A stretch of DNA of 64,000 nucleotides from Rhodopirellula islandica (GTDB lineage: Bacteria > Planctomycetota > Planctomycetia > Pirellulales > Pirellulaceae). Of this stretch, positions 55,239 through 63,518 are shown piece after piece. Positions within the stretch are counted from its first letter, which is position 1. Each line of letters opens with the position of its first letter. The notes below the pieces were generated by a model. It saw nothing but the letters and a program-made list of their open reading frames with translations. It ran no database searches and was not told the DNA's origin. Where the stretch lies: positions 124,001 to 188,000 of the forward strand of contig NZ_LECT01000031.1 of assembly GCF_001027925.1 (NCBI RefSeq). Reading direction: 5' to 3'. Made by a program: the position numbers and the translations under genes.

Positions 55239-55715
55239 CGATTTGTACCGAAAGGTTGAATGGGGAGATCAATCGATGACCAACTTAGCAGAGTCAATTG
55301 AAATTGAGAATTGTCCTCACCCGCTCGGAGGTAGTGCCGTTTTCTGGTGCTGGGTTTTGGGCCGTTTCTGCAGCAACCACCAATCACAACCCGAAGCATG
55401 AGCGAGGGACGCCCCCAACTCCCACGACGGCCCCATCCGGGGCGACCGTTTGTTTTCCGGCATCGGTCTCTCGGGGCTTCCGCCCCGAGCTAAGCACGAC
55501 GGCCCCATCCGGGGCGAAACCCAGACGCCAGCCATCATTTATTTTTCGAACGTCCCATGCAGCAACCCCCGGCTACCATCTGGAATCCCTGCCGGGATGA
55601 AGAAAGTAGAAGTCGGAAGAAAAATTGCATTCGCTATCAGAACGCCAATAGCAAACATTTCGCAGCCCAGGCTAACGCCCGAACGGCGCACGGGATTGAT
55701 CCCACACATTCCTAC
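55239..55715. other. Intergenic region with tandem GC hairpins
   Basis: About 480 bases without a supportable gene. Besides the hairpin cluster at 55423-55517 it has a short piece, GCTAACGCCCGAACGGCGCAC near 55672, that resembles one arm of the 130-bp palindromic element and may be a degraded copy. Confidence 0.45.
55423..55517. repeat. Three GC hairpins in a row
   Basis: Two copies of a 23-base unit containing GGCCCCATCCGGGGC lie at 55423-55445 and 55495-55517, 72 bases apart. Each forms a GCCCC/GGGGC stem. Between them is a third hairpin, CTCGGGGCTTCCGCCCCGAG (about 55470-55489). No coding content. Confidence 0.7.
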
Positions 55716-57137
55716 TCAAGCCCGGATGGAGTCAATCTGGCGAGCATCTCGCTTCTTCGGACCGAGTCGATCCCGAGTCCCAAAGGCTTCGAGCATGGTG
55801 TTGTAAACGTCGATTCCCTCGGCCCCGACATCCATGATTTGACCGGTTTTGAATCGACCATTGGCACCGGTGATGCAGTGGAAGACGCCAGACAGCTCTC
55901 GCTTCACATCATTGTGACGCCCATCACCTGACTCCGTCGAAATCGTGATCAGTGAATTCTCCAGGATGGTGCGTCCGTTTGGTTCTCGGCAATCCTCCCT
56001 GTCCAAAGCACTCAGGAAGTAAGCGACCTCCCGCATCTTCATATGAGCGTGGGCACGGAGGGCCTCGTTTTGTTTCTTCTCATTGAACTTGTGCCACCAT
56101 TCGTGGCTGCAACCTCGGTCCCCGCTGGCGTTCTGCTGCCCAGCGTCGTCAAATTCCCACCGTTTTTCACCGTCGTACTCATAATCGCCGGTGAGCCGAA
56201 TGCGTTCGCCAGCGGCGAGGAATGTCAGGGCTCCAAAGCGAACGCGATCCATTTGCACGGCCAACGCATAAACGTCGGACAGCAGCCGCCATTCGGAGGA
56301 CAGCTCCTCCAGCGTGATGTCGATGCCCTGCCCGCCAGGATCAGCAGGCCCGCCGTGTGGAATGGCCGAACGCGGTGGCACCTGCAGACCATTCTCTTGC
56401 TGGTGCTGCATCGCAAAAGCTCGCTGCTCAAACTCCCGGATCCGGTCCAAGTGGTCCGCCACACGTGATCGGGAGGAGACCCCCAGCGGCGAGTTCGCAC
56501 CCGTGTAATGTCGATAGTCTTCGACGACGGTGTCCAGCACACTTCGCTTCAATCTCTCACTTCGATCACTGCCGCCCACGGCGACGCCACCGAACACTCG
56601 ATCAAACAATTCGCGAGGCTTTTCCTGGATCGTCGCGGCAACAGTGCCGTCCATGTTGTAACTGTGCACATAGCGTCCGACGCGAGACCTGCGAAAGAAG
56701 GTTCCTCCGACCAAGGTTGGCACCATTCCCTTTGGCAACCCATCGGGATAGTGCGTTCGACGGATCACTTGGTCAATCGATGGACCGCCCGACTTCGCTT
56801 CGCCGTCCGGCGGTTCAGCGGTGAACGCGGCAGTGGCACCGTCGTAGTGAGCGTTGATGCCTTTCTCATCACAGCGGACTTGGTCGACACCACGCATGAT
56901 GAGCAACTTTTTGCTGAGCGGCTGCAGCGGTTCGAGAACGCCTTGAAAACCTTCCGTTTGCAGGGGCGCCGGGATGCCGAGACCGAAGAACACGTTGAAT
57001 GCACGAACTGGAGTCTCTGGCGTTGCCGTCGCCGCCCTGGCGGTCGAGGCCAGCATCTCCTCCAACAGAGGCAGTCCGACCGTCGCCGCCCCAACGCTAC
57101 GAAGCATCGTGCGGCGATGAATGAGCTTGTTCTTCAT
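55716..57137 (-). CDS. DUF1552 protein with twin-arginine-like leader
   Basis: A 473-residue protein of the same family as 27325-28626. ATG 57137 opens a leader with HRRTMLRSVGAATVGLPL; an ATG at 57224 overlaps the upstream stop and would add 29 residues before it. Family blocks include VFFGLGIPAPLQTEGFQG, MRGVDQVRCDEKGINAHYDG and, near the end, ENSLITISTESGDGRHNDVK. It follows a DUF1592-type gene, and both are probably exported. Confidence 0.87.
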   Translation of the reverse strand: MKNKLIHRRTMLRSVGAATVGLPLLEEMLASTARAATATPETPVRAFNVFFGLGIPAPLQTEGFQGVLEPLQPLSKKLLIMRGVDQVRCDEKGINAHYDGATAAFTAEPPDGEAKSGGPSIDQVIRRTHYPDGLPKGMVPTLVGGTFFRRSRVGRYVHSYNMDGTVAATIQEKPRELFDRVFGGVAVGGSDRSERLKRSVLDTVVEDYRHYTGANSPLGVSSRSRVADHLDRIREFEQRAFAMQHQQENGLQVPPRSAIPHGGPADPGGQGIDITLEELSSEWRLLSDVYALAVQMDRVRFGALTFLAAGERIRLTGDYEYDGEKRWEFDDAGQQNASGDRGCSHEWWHKFNEKKQNEALRAHAHMKMREVAYFLSALDREDCREPNGRTILENSLITISTESGDGRHNDVKRELSGVFHCITGANGRFKTGQIMDVGAEGIDVYNTMLEAFGTRDRLGPKKRDARQIDSIRA

Positions 57138-57220
57138 GACGGTTCCGATTGAAAACGAGGGAACGAGGTGGGGCGGAGATTCCCTGGTCACAGCTGTTCG
57201 TGACCGGGGTGACAGTTGTG

Positions 57221-59857
57221 TCATGGCTCGTCTGGCGATCGAGCTTCCTGAACCAGATCACTCATCACCACAGCCGTGATCAAATCGGTGTAACGCCCGC
57301 CAGCGGTGGAGGCGGCCTGATGAATCCGCTGAACTTCAGTTGCGTCTCGGGCTCCCAATGGCCGCCCCAAAGCGAACTGCGTCACCTTCCAAGTCAGCGT
57401 CTGGCGAACACGGTCGCTGCTCGACAAGAGTTTCATCAACTCGGCCGGAGTCTCGTATTTTTGCGGCTTGGCCTTGCCGGGGATTACCAGTTGCCCGTCC
57501 GAACGCAGAGCGTTGCCAAATTCATCTTGGCGATGAAATGCCCCCAGGCCATCAAACGGTTCCAAGCCAAATGCCAGGGGCTCGAACTTGATGTGGCAGC
57601 CTCCGCACGATTCGCTGCGAATGCGATCTTCCGCCACATCGCGGTGAGTCACGCCGGGCTTGGGAGGAACTGGCGTCGTATCGACACCCGGCGGGGGAGC
57701 CCCCATCACGCCTCGGAGCAGGTCTCTCATCACAAACAAGCCGCGTGTGACCATCGATGCATCATCGCCACCGATCGTCAGCACACTGCCTTGCGTCAGC
57801 AATCCACCGCGAGCAGGCTGGTCCGAGAGATCGTAGCGACGCAGGCCATCGCCCTGAGGCTTCAACCCATAGTGCTTTGCCAATCGAGGCGTGGCGTAGG
57901 TGAACTGAGCGTCGAACAGTTCGTTCAGCGGCCGCCCCTGCTTCCAGACAACCTCTTCAAAATACGCCAGTGTTTCGTCTCGCATGTCGCGGCCCAACTC
58001 AGCCGTCCACTGAGGGTACCGCTTCTGGTTGGGCTGCAAATGAGCGAGCCGATTGAGGTTCAACCAGTCCGTCGCAAACTGCTTGGACCGCTCGACCGCT
58101 CGGCGGTCCTGCAACATCCTCTCAACTTCCTTGCGGCAGCGTCCTTCGTCTGCCAGCCGACCTTCGCGAGCAGCTTTCAGCAGTTCCGAATCTGGGGGCC
58201 CACCCCACAGGATGTAACTCATTCGCGACGCCAATTCGAAATCGCTGACACGTTGACTGCCGCCTCCGCTGGGCTGCTGTTCGATGCGGTAGATGAAGCG
58301 TGGCGACTGCAGCATCGCTTCCAGCATCAACCCCACGCCTTGCTCGAAGCTGCCTCCCGCACTCGCCACAGCCGTCAGAACCCCGCTGTAATTGGACACC
58401 TCCCGCTCATCCAACGGGCCACGGAACAACCATTCCCCCGTCTTCGCGACCAAGTCTCGTGCAGTCGCATCGGTGTTCAGACTCTGCGATTTGGAAAAAC
58501 GCTTTGAAAACTCCAGGATGTCCATTTGCTGAACGATCTTTTCCGCCAATTGCGAATAGGCTTCGATGTGCTTCAAATCGACATTCAAGTTGTAGGCCGT
58601 GTTGCTGAATCCATCAGCTCGCAGATCCGGAGGCAACATCTGCTTCGCTTCCTTCGAGATATCGACCCCGACCGCACTGCGAACCGTTTCGATGTATTCG
58701 GAAGTTGTCAGTCGCTGAACCCAACTGTCACTCGCACCGGGATTGGAGGCGTAGACGGCAGGATCAATCCTGTCGATCGACCAAACCGCTCCACCATCGA
58801 TCCATCCCTTGACCGACGCCCGCTCGGCGGCAGACAACCCCGGACCCTGCGGCGGCATATCGCCTGATTCAATCTGGTCCCACAGCAAACTCGACTCAGC
58901 ACTCCCGGGAACGATCACCCTCCCGCTCTCGCCCCCGGCTAACGCGGCGAGTTTGTGCGACAAATCCAGATCGCCTTTTTTCAACGTCGAATCGTGACAT
59001 TCCAAACACCTGCGTGCCAGCAGTGGGGCGACCTTGGTCGCAAATGTCTGCTCAGCTCGAGCCATTGCCAGTCGCTGAGTTTCGTGTGGATCAACCCCGG
59101 CGTTTGGGCCAGCGCGAAAATTTTGCGACACATCGGAACCGCTGAGCGCCCGTGAATAAATCGCAACGAGGTGAAGCTCACCCAGCCAAGGGCGTCCCAA
59201 ACTTCGCTCATTCACCAGGACCAGCGGGAAGTCACCATCCCAATTGGCAAGCGTTCCGGACACCTTTTTGGAAGCGGTTTGCCTGCCGTCGACATAGAAA
59301 CGAACGCTTCCGTCACTGGCACGAGTAAAAACGACATGGGCGAGCTTTGTCTCCGCCTTGCCCGTGCCGCTATTCGTTTCAGGAAGCCCGTTGTCACTGG
59401 TTGCAGTCGTTCGCAAACGAACCTGGTAGTGATCCGCTTCCTGCCCGAGCGTGAGGTTCCGCTGGACCGAATTGTTTGACAGCGAAACAATGCGAGCCGG
59501 CCCTTTTTGAGAGGTGTTGCGGGGTTTGATCCACGCTTCGACTGTCAAAGCGTTGGCACGCTTCGCCTGGCCAACCAACTTCCCAGCCGAGCCGATGGAC
59601 TCGATTTTGGTCGCTGAACGCACCTCGAGAACACCTTCGCCCCAAGCCACCGCCGAAGCCTTTTCAATCTTCAAGTCCAACGGCTTTCCATTCCCGCTGC
59701 GATCCTTGATCGTGTCGCCACGTTCCGCTTCAAAGGTATAGAACGCGGTCAGGCCATTGCTAACTCGAAACGCATCGGCCGCGTGCGATGGCGGTGGATG
59801 CATCAGCACAAACACCCCACACACCAACATCACGAAACTCGGTCGTCTCCACTGCAT
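57221..59857 (-). CDS. LamG plus DUF1592/DUF1588-type cytochrome-like protein
   Basis: An 878-residue exported protein. After a signal peptide (MLVCGVFVLMHPPPSHA) comes a LamG/concanavalin-type domain (about 30-245; GLTAFYTFEAERGDTIKDRS, then ALTVEAWIKPRN and RFYVDGRQT). A haem motif CLECH near 287 begins the PSCyt domain, with DMPPQGPGLSAAE after it. DUF1587/1592/1588 blocks follow (SRMSYILWGGPPDSELLKAA, PARGGLLTQGSVLTIGGDDA), a second haem motif CGGCH and a DUF1585-like end. The LamG domain distinguishes it from the pair at 28702. Its stop overlaps an ATG of the DUF1552 frame by four bases. Confidence 0.87.
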   Translation of the reverse strand: MQWRRPSFVMLVCGVFVLMHPPPSHAADAFRVSNGLTAFYTFEAERGDTIKDRSGNGKPLDLKIEKASAVAWGEGVLEVRSATKIESIGSAGKLVGQAKRANALTVEAWIKPRNTSQKGPARIVSLSNNSVQRNLTLGQEADHYQVRLRTTATSDNGLPETNSGTGKAETKLAHVVFTRASDGSVRFYVDGRQTASKKVSGTLANWDGDFPLVLVNERSLGRPWLGELHLVAIYSRALSGSDVSQNFRAGPNAGVDPHETQRLAMARAEQTFATKVAPLLARRCLECHDSTLKKGDLDLSHKLAALAGGESGRVIVPGSAESSLLWDQIESGDMPPQGPGLSAAERASVKGWIDGGAVWSIDRIDPAVYASNPGASDSWVQRLTTSEYIETVRSAVGVDISKEAKQMLPPDLRADGFSNTAYNLNVDLKHIEAYSQLAEKIVQQMDILEFSKRFSKSQSLNTDATARDLVAKTGEWLFRGPLDEREVSNYSGVLTAVASAGGSFEQGVGLMLEAMLQSPRFIYRIEQQPSGGGSQRVSDFELASRMSYILWGGPPDSELLKAAREGRLADEGRCRKEVERMLQDRRAVERSKQFATDWLNLNRLAHLQPNQKRYPQWTAELGRDMRDETLAYFEEVVWKQGRPLNELFDAQFTYATPRLAKHYGLKPQGDGLRRYDLSDQPARGGLLTQGSVLTIGGDDASMVTRGLFVMRDLLRGVMGAPPPGVDTTPVPPKPGVTHRDVAEDRIRSESCGGCHIKFEPLAFGLEPFDGLGAFHRQDEFGNALRSDGQLVIPGKAKPQKYETPAELMKLLSSSDRVRQTLTWKVTQFALGRPLGARDATEVQRIHQAASTAGGRYTDLITAVVMSDLVQEARSPDEP

Positions 59858-60075
59858 CGCGTTTGCTCATTTGCCATGGGTGCCTGGAACAATTCTCTGG
59901 AAGCAACGGAGACACCCAGGTGGATTGCACCCCCTACTGTACAGCGCCACCGAACGGCATGCAGATTGTGCCAATCCCCCCATGGCCGTTGCCTCAATCC
60001 ATTGTCTTGATCCACTGCCTCACGCAATCCGCTGGATCCCCACCGAACCACGTCATCAACGAGCAAACAGGGCAA
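59858..60075. other. Intergenic bases before palindromic element D
   Basis: About 220 bases upstream of the LamG-cytochrome gene. No gene is supportable. They should contain the promoter of the minus-strand gene; none was read with confidence. Confidence 0.35.
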
Positions 60076-60205
60076 CTAAGCAGGTACGCAGGGATGATTG
60101 GGTTTCACCTTGTGAGCCGTTTGGGCGTTAGCCCCGGTTTTGCGTGGGAACCGTGGCTAACGCCAAACGGCTCACATACCCGATGACACCTGCGTACCTG
60201 CTTAG
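60076..60205. repeat. Palindromic element, copy D
   Basis: The best-preserved copy: 130 bp bounded by a perfect inverted repeat CTAAGCAGGTACGCAGG / CCTGCGTACCTGCTTAG, allowing for one extra base near the inner edge. The inner arms GTGAGCCGTTTGGGCGTTAG and CTAACGCCAAACGGCTCAC pair with a single bulge. Its right end supplies the TAA stop of the acpS-like gene. Confidence 0.9.
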
Positions 60206-60579
60206 TCGCAGAGCACGACATAAGCGATTGCCTGAGTGCGACATCCGCCCAGGCTTAAATGAATGGCATCAATCTCAGCTTCCTCCGCCAGTTCCGCTGC
60301 GATGCCGTGCAGCGTGATCGCCGGCCCCTCACTGGCGTGCGTCGCGATCTCGATCTCCGTCCAACTGACGCCACGCCGGTGGCAACGCAGGGCTTTGAAG
60401 ACAGCTTGCTTGGCGGCCCAACGACGAGAAAAGTGCCCCGTCGCATCGGGCCGTTGGGCACAGTGGTCAATTTCCGCAGCCGTGAAAACTCGCTCCAGAA
60501 ATTGCTCCCCGTGCTGCTGAATCATTTGAGCGATTCGAGCGCACTGAACAATCTCGGTCCCGACTGCCACGATTGCCAT
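60202..60579 (-). CDS. acpS: AcpS-like phosphopantetheinyl transferase, altered active site
   Basis: Holo-ACP synthase family, which transfers phosphopantetheine from CoA to acyl carrier protein. About 125 residues, starting two bases after the trpS stop. The first block reads AVGTEIVQCARI where functional enzymes have G-x-D, so the metal-binding Asp is Glu here; the second reads RRWAAKQAVFKAL, with Gln replacing the Glu of the K-E-A motif; and the late SH motif reads LSLGGCRTQA. The overall pattern is clear but three active-site positions differ. The TAA stop comes from palindromic element D. Confidence 0.72.
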   Translation of the reverse strand: MAIVAVGTEIVQCARIAQMIQQHGEQFLERVFTAAEIDHCAQRPDATGHFSRRWAAKQAVFKALRCHRRGVSWTEIEIATHASEGPAITLHGIAAELAEEAEIDAIHLSLGGCRTQAIAYVVLCD

Positions 60580-60581
60580 GA

Positions 60582-61544
60582 CTAACGCAACCCACAATTG
60601 CGTCGAGCTCGCTCGACCACGCTGGCTGCAACCTCACGAGCCCGCTTGGCACCTTCGGCCAAAACGTCTCGCACGGTGTCCAGGTCGGCTTCCAACTCTT
60701 CCCGCTTGGCTCGTGCCGGGGCGAAGTATTCCTCGCTGACTTCCGCCACGGCTTTTTTGATCTCGCCGTATCCGAAACCGCCCGCGCGATACTTCGCCGC
60801 CATCGCTTCGACTTCCGCTGGCGCGGCGAACAATTGATAGAGCTGAAACAGGTGGTCGTCCGTCGGGTCCTTGGGATCTTCCATCGGACGGCTGTCGGTC
60901 ACGATTCGCATGATTTGCTTGCGAATCTTCTTCACGTCACCGAACAACGGCAGAGTGTTGTTGTAACTCTTGCTCATCTTTTGACCGTCGGTCCCCGGGA
61001 CCTTTGCCCCGATGTCCAAGGTCTTCGCCTTCGGCAACACAAACGTTTCACCAAACGCGTGATGGAACGAACCCGCCAAGTCACGGCAGACTTCGATGTG
61101 CTGAACTTGGTCAACACCAACCGGCACAATCTGCGAATCGTAGGCGAGAATGTCAGCGGCCATCAAAACGGGGTAAGTGAACAACCCAGCGTCAGCGGCC
61201 AGCCCCTTGGCTTTCTTTTCTTTGTAGGCGTGACAGCGTTCCAGCAATCCCATCGATGTCCCGGTCATCAGCAACCAAGTCAGTTCGGTCACCTCGGGAA
61301 TCTCCGACTGCACGAACAGATTGGCTTTCGCCGGATCCAAACCCAACGCCAGCAAATCCAACGCGGCGTTGAGCACGTTTTCACGCAGCACGTCCGGTTC
61401 GCGAACCGTGGTCAACGCATGCAAGTCAGCAATGAAGTAAAAGCCCTCATTGGCCTCTTGCAAATCAATGTATTGGCGAATCGCACCAAAGTAGTTTCCC
61501 CAGTGGGGCCGACCAGTTGGCTGGATTCCCGAGAGCACTCGCAT
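60582..61544 (-). CDS. trpS: Tryptophanyl-tRNA synthetase
   Basis: Class I aminoacyl-tRNA synthetase charging tRNA-Trp. A 320-residue protein starting [20 protein letters not shown], where PHWGN is the HIGH-type motif (13-17). KMSKS lies at 189-193 in [11 protein letters not shown]. The Trp-recognition region includes [16 protein letters not shown] and [12 protein letters not shown], as in bacterial TrpS. Normal length. The acpS-like gene starts two bases after its stop, so the two are probably co-transcribed. Confidence 0.95.
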   Translation of the reverse strand: MRVLSGIQPTGRPHWGNYFGAIRQYIDLQEANEGFYFIADLHALTTVREPDVLRENVLNAALDLLALGLDPAKANLFVQSEIPEVTELTWLLMTGTSMGLLERCHAYKEKKAKGLAADAGLFTYPVLMAADILAYDSQIVPVGVDQVQHIEVCRDLAGSFHHAFGETFVLPKAKTLDIGAKVPGTDGQKMSKSYNNTLPLFGDVKKIRKQIMRIVTDSRPMEDPKDPTDDHLFQLYQLFAAPAEVEAMAAKYRAGGFGYGEIKKAVAEVSEEYFAPARAKREELEADLDTVRDVLAEGAKRAREVAASVVERARRNCGLR

Positions 61545-61769
61545 AAGTCAGTCAAACAAAGAAGAAAATTTGATCAAAGAAAGCAACGTGGAACCTCTCA
61601 ACTTAACCGAATCCAGCCGATTCGGGAGATCACCCCCCAACAAAGAGTCCTCCGAGACACAAAATTCAAACTCGGTCGGTGCGGTTTGTAGCAGTCGTCG
61701 CTGGGCGCACTCCCCTCTCGGACCTCATAAACCTCATTTAAAAAACGGCCCGTCTTGCCAGGTCCAAGA

Positions 61770-63221
61770 TCATTCTGGGGCGCTGTTTTCAGGTGACTCG
61801 GTTTCCGGTGACTCGGGTTTCGACCCCGTGCCTGTTTCCAACACAGCCTCCAGCGATTTCAGCATCATCAAACGCGGTTCTGGATCGTCCGTTGGAAAGC
61901 CCAACCCGCGCGGGATGAATCCGATTTTGGGATGCAGGGAGTTCGGATTCAGGCCAATCTCATCCAGCGGCCTGTGCTTGAGAATCATGATGGTGGCGGC
62001 AGCCAGGTCACGGACCTCGGCACGGACCTGTTTCCCACCGATGAACTCCAATTCCGTCACCGCCCGATCGTCTTCCAGCATCGACCGAACGGCCGCAACG
62101 TTGCTTTCGTTGCCAAACCGACTGATCAGCTGCAGCGCCAGGACGGTCTCGTCCATGGATGCATCCGGAAGCCCCAACACGCGTTCCGCCAAAGGCAATG
62201 TCCGCTCAAGGCTCTGTTGCATCGACAACCAAAACACCTCCGGCCAACTCGCTCGATCACACCGCTGGATCCACCCCGCCAACAATGTGCGAAACGGCCC
62301 GGCAAGCTGTTCGTCTCGAACCAGCTCCGCCGTGACGCTCATCCGCAGCATTCGCAGCAACGCTTCTTCGTGGATATTGGACAACCTCAAGTCGTGATCG
62401 TTGAAACACAGCAACATCGCAAACACGTCCGCTCCGGAGGGAAGCTGCGATTCCAGCAATTGACGGTGCTGGATCCTGGCGATCACTTTTTCCAGTGCCT
62501 TCATCCGTGCCTCGGTCCCAACGTCGAGCGACTGGACCAAATCCTGATGTCGCAACATCATTTCGATGAACACCTCCCGTAGCCGTGGACCGTCGCCCAA
62601 GATTTCCTGGAAGACATCCCACCCTTCGAACGAACCTGGCTGGCCATCCAGAAAAGAATCGATTCGCCCGGCCACGGCACTGCTGACGATTCCCGAGGCC
62701 ACATTTTCGGCTCGCAAACGAACCTCCAAATCGTCGTGTTCGACGGCAGCGTTTCGCAGTGCCGGCAGAGCATCGTCGCCTAGCATCCTCAAGCCCGCCG
62801 TTGCCTGTTCACGAATGGCAAATTCGGGAGCACCGAGTTGAGCGATCAACCCCGCTATCTTGGCTTGCCGAATCGTTTCGTCGTCCACCTCAGGCTCTGC
62901 GTCGTTCGGATCCGCCGCGGGGCCTTGGGACTCCTCTTCGGCAAACTCCGCTTCAGCCGGTAAAGCTGCATTGGGAAACACCGCCTGAGCCCGAAACACT
63001 TGGGCGATCTTTTCGGGATCCAGCGGGGCTTTTCGAAACGACTTGGTCGACACCGAATCGGTGGTCGTGTCGTTTGGATCGGTGTTCGCGGGCGGAGTCT
63101 TCGGGAGCGAGTCCTGGCCTTCGTCGGCTTGGCCCCATGCCCCCACCGGCGACAGCATCAACGCAGCCACCAGTGTCGCAAAAAGGCGAATCCAATCGGT
63201 TGTAGCGGGGGCTGAAAACAA
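61770..63221 (-). CDS. Secreted helical-repeat (HEAT-like) protein
   Basis: About 483 residues. The frame has only a TTG start (63221) before its signal peptide (IRLFATLVAALMLSPVGAWG), so the start is uncertain. An acidic, Pro/Asp/Thr-rich stretch comes first, then helices with a HEAT-like pattern (IAGLIAQLGAPEFAIREQAT, LRMLGDDALPALRNAAVEHD, DLEVRLRAENVASG). The rest is helical without a known family, ending in a Pro/Glu/Ser tail. It probably acts in the periplasm or at the cell surface. Confidence 0.68.
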   Translation of the reverse strand: MFSAPATTDWIRLFATLVAALMLSPVGAWGQADEGQDSLPKTPPANTDPNDTTTDSVSTKSFRKAPLDPEKIAQVFRAQAVFPNAALPAEAEFAEEESQGPAADPNDAEPEVDDETIRQAKIAGLIAQLGAPEFAIREQATAGLRMLGDDALPALRNAAVEHDDLEVRLRAENVASGIVSSAVAGRIDSFLDGQPGSFEGWDVFQEILGDGPRLREVFIEMMLRHQDLVQSLDVGTEARMKALEKVIARIQHRQLLESQLPSGADVFAMLLCFNDHDLRLSNIHEEALLRMLRMSVTAELVRDEQLAGPFRTLLAGWIQRCDRASWPEVFWLSMQQSLERTLPLAERVLGLPDASMDETVLALQLISRFGNESNVAAVRSMLEDDRAVTELEFIGGKQVRAEVRDLAAATIMILKHRPLDEIGLNPNSLHPKIGFIPRGLGFPTDDPEPRLMMLKSLEAVLETGTGSKPESPETESPENSAPE

Positions 63222-63469
63222 AACGTTTGCCTAACGGGAAAGGTTTGCACAAAGAGGAAAGCGAACGACCATCGGGTACCTCGAAGTGTACCAAGAACCT
63301 CGTTCCGACAGCAGCGATCCAAGATTTGATTGGGCCACTGCCAAAGCCAACAGGCGGGCCCATTCAAAAGCGTCCCAGGTCGGCAAAAAAATCAGTTGCC
63401 CAAAACCTCCCCCGTGGCTAGGCTGAATGCACGTCGTGGAGAAATCGCATCCCCTCCACTCTGACGTTT

Positions 63470-63513
63470 GTTTAGGGATTTGCGGCCGCTTGCAGCCTCA
63501 CTGCTAAAAAGCC
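63470..63513 (+). ncRNA. SAM-II-like riboswitch (candidate)
   Basis: Just before the cystathionine gamma-synthase-family gene the leader holds the three conserved blocks of SAM-II riboswitches in order: GATTTG (63477-63482), GCTTGCAGCC (63488-63497) and GCTAAAAAG (63503-63511), the last only eight bases before the ATG. AGG before the first block can pair with CCT after the second (P1), and GCAG with CTGC is possible across the linker. P1 is shorter than usual and the linker before GCTAAA is very short. Block identity and gene context support it; a covariance-model search was not run. Confidence 0.55.
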
Positions 63514-63518
63514 AACAC

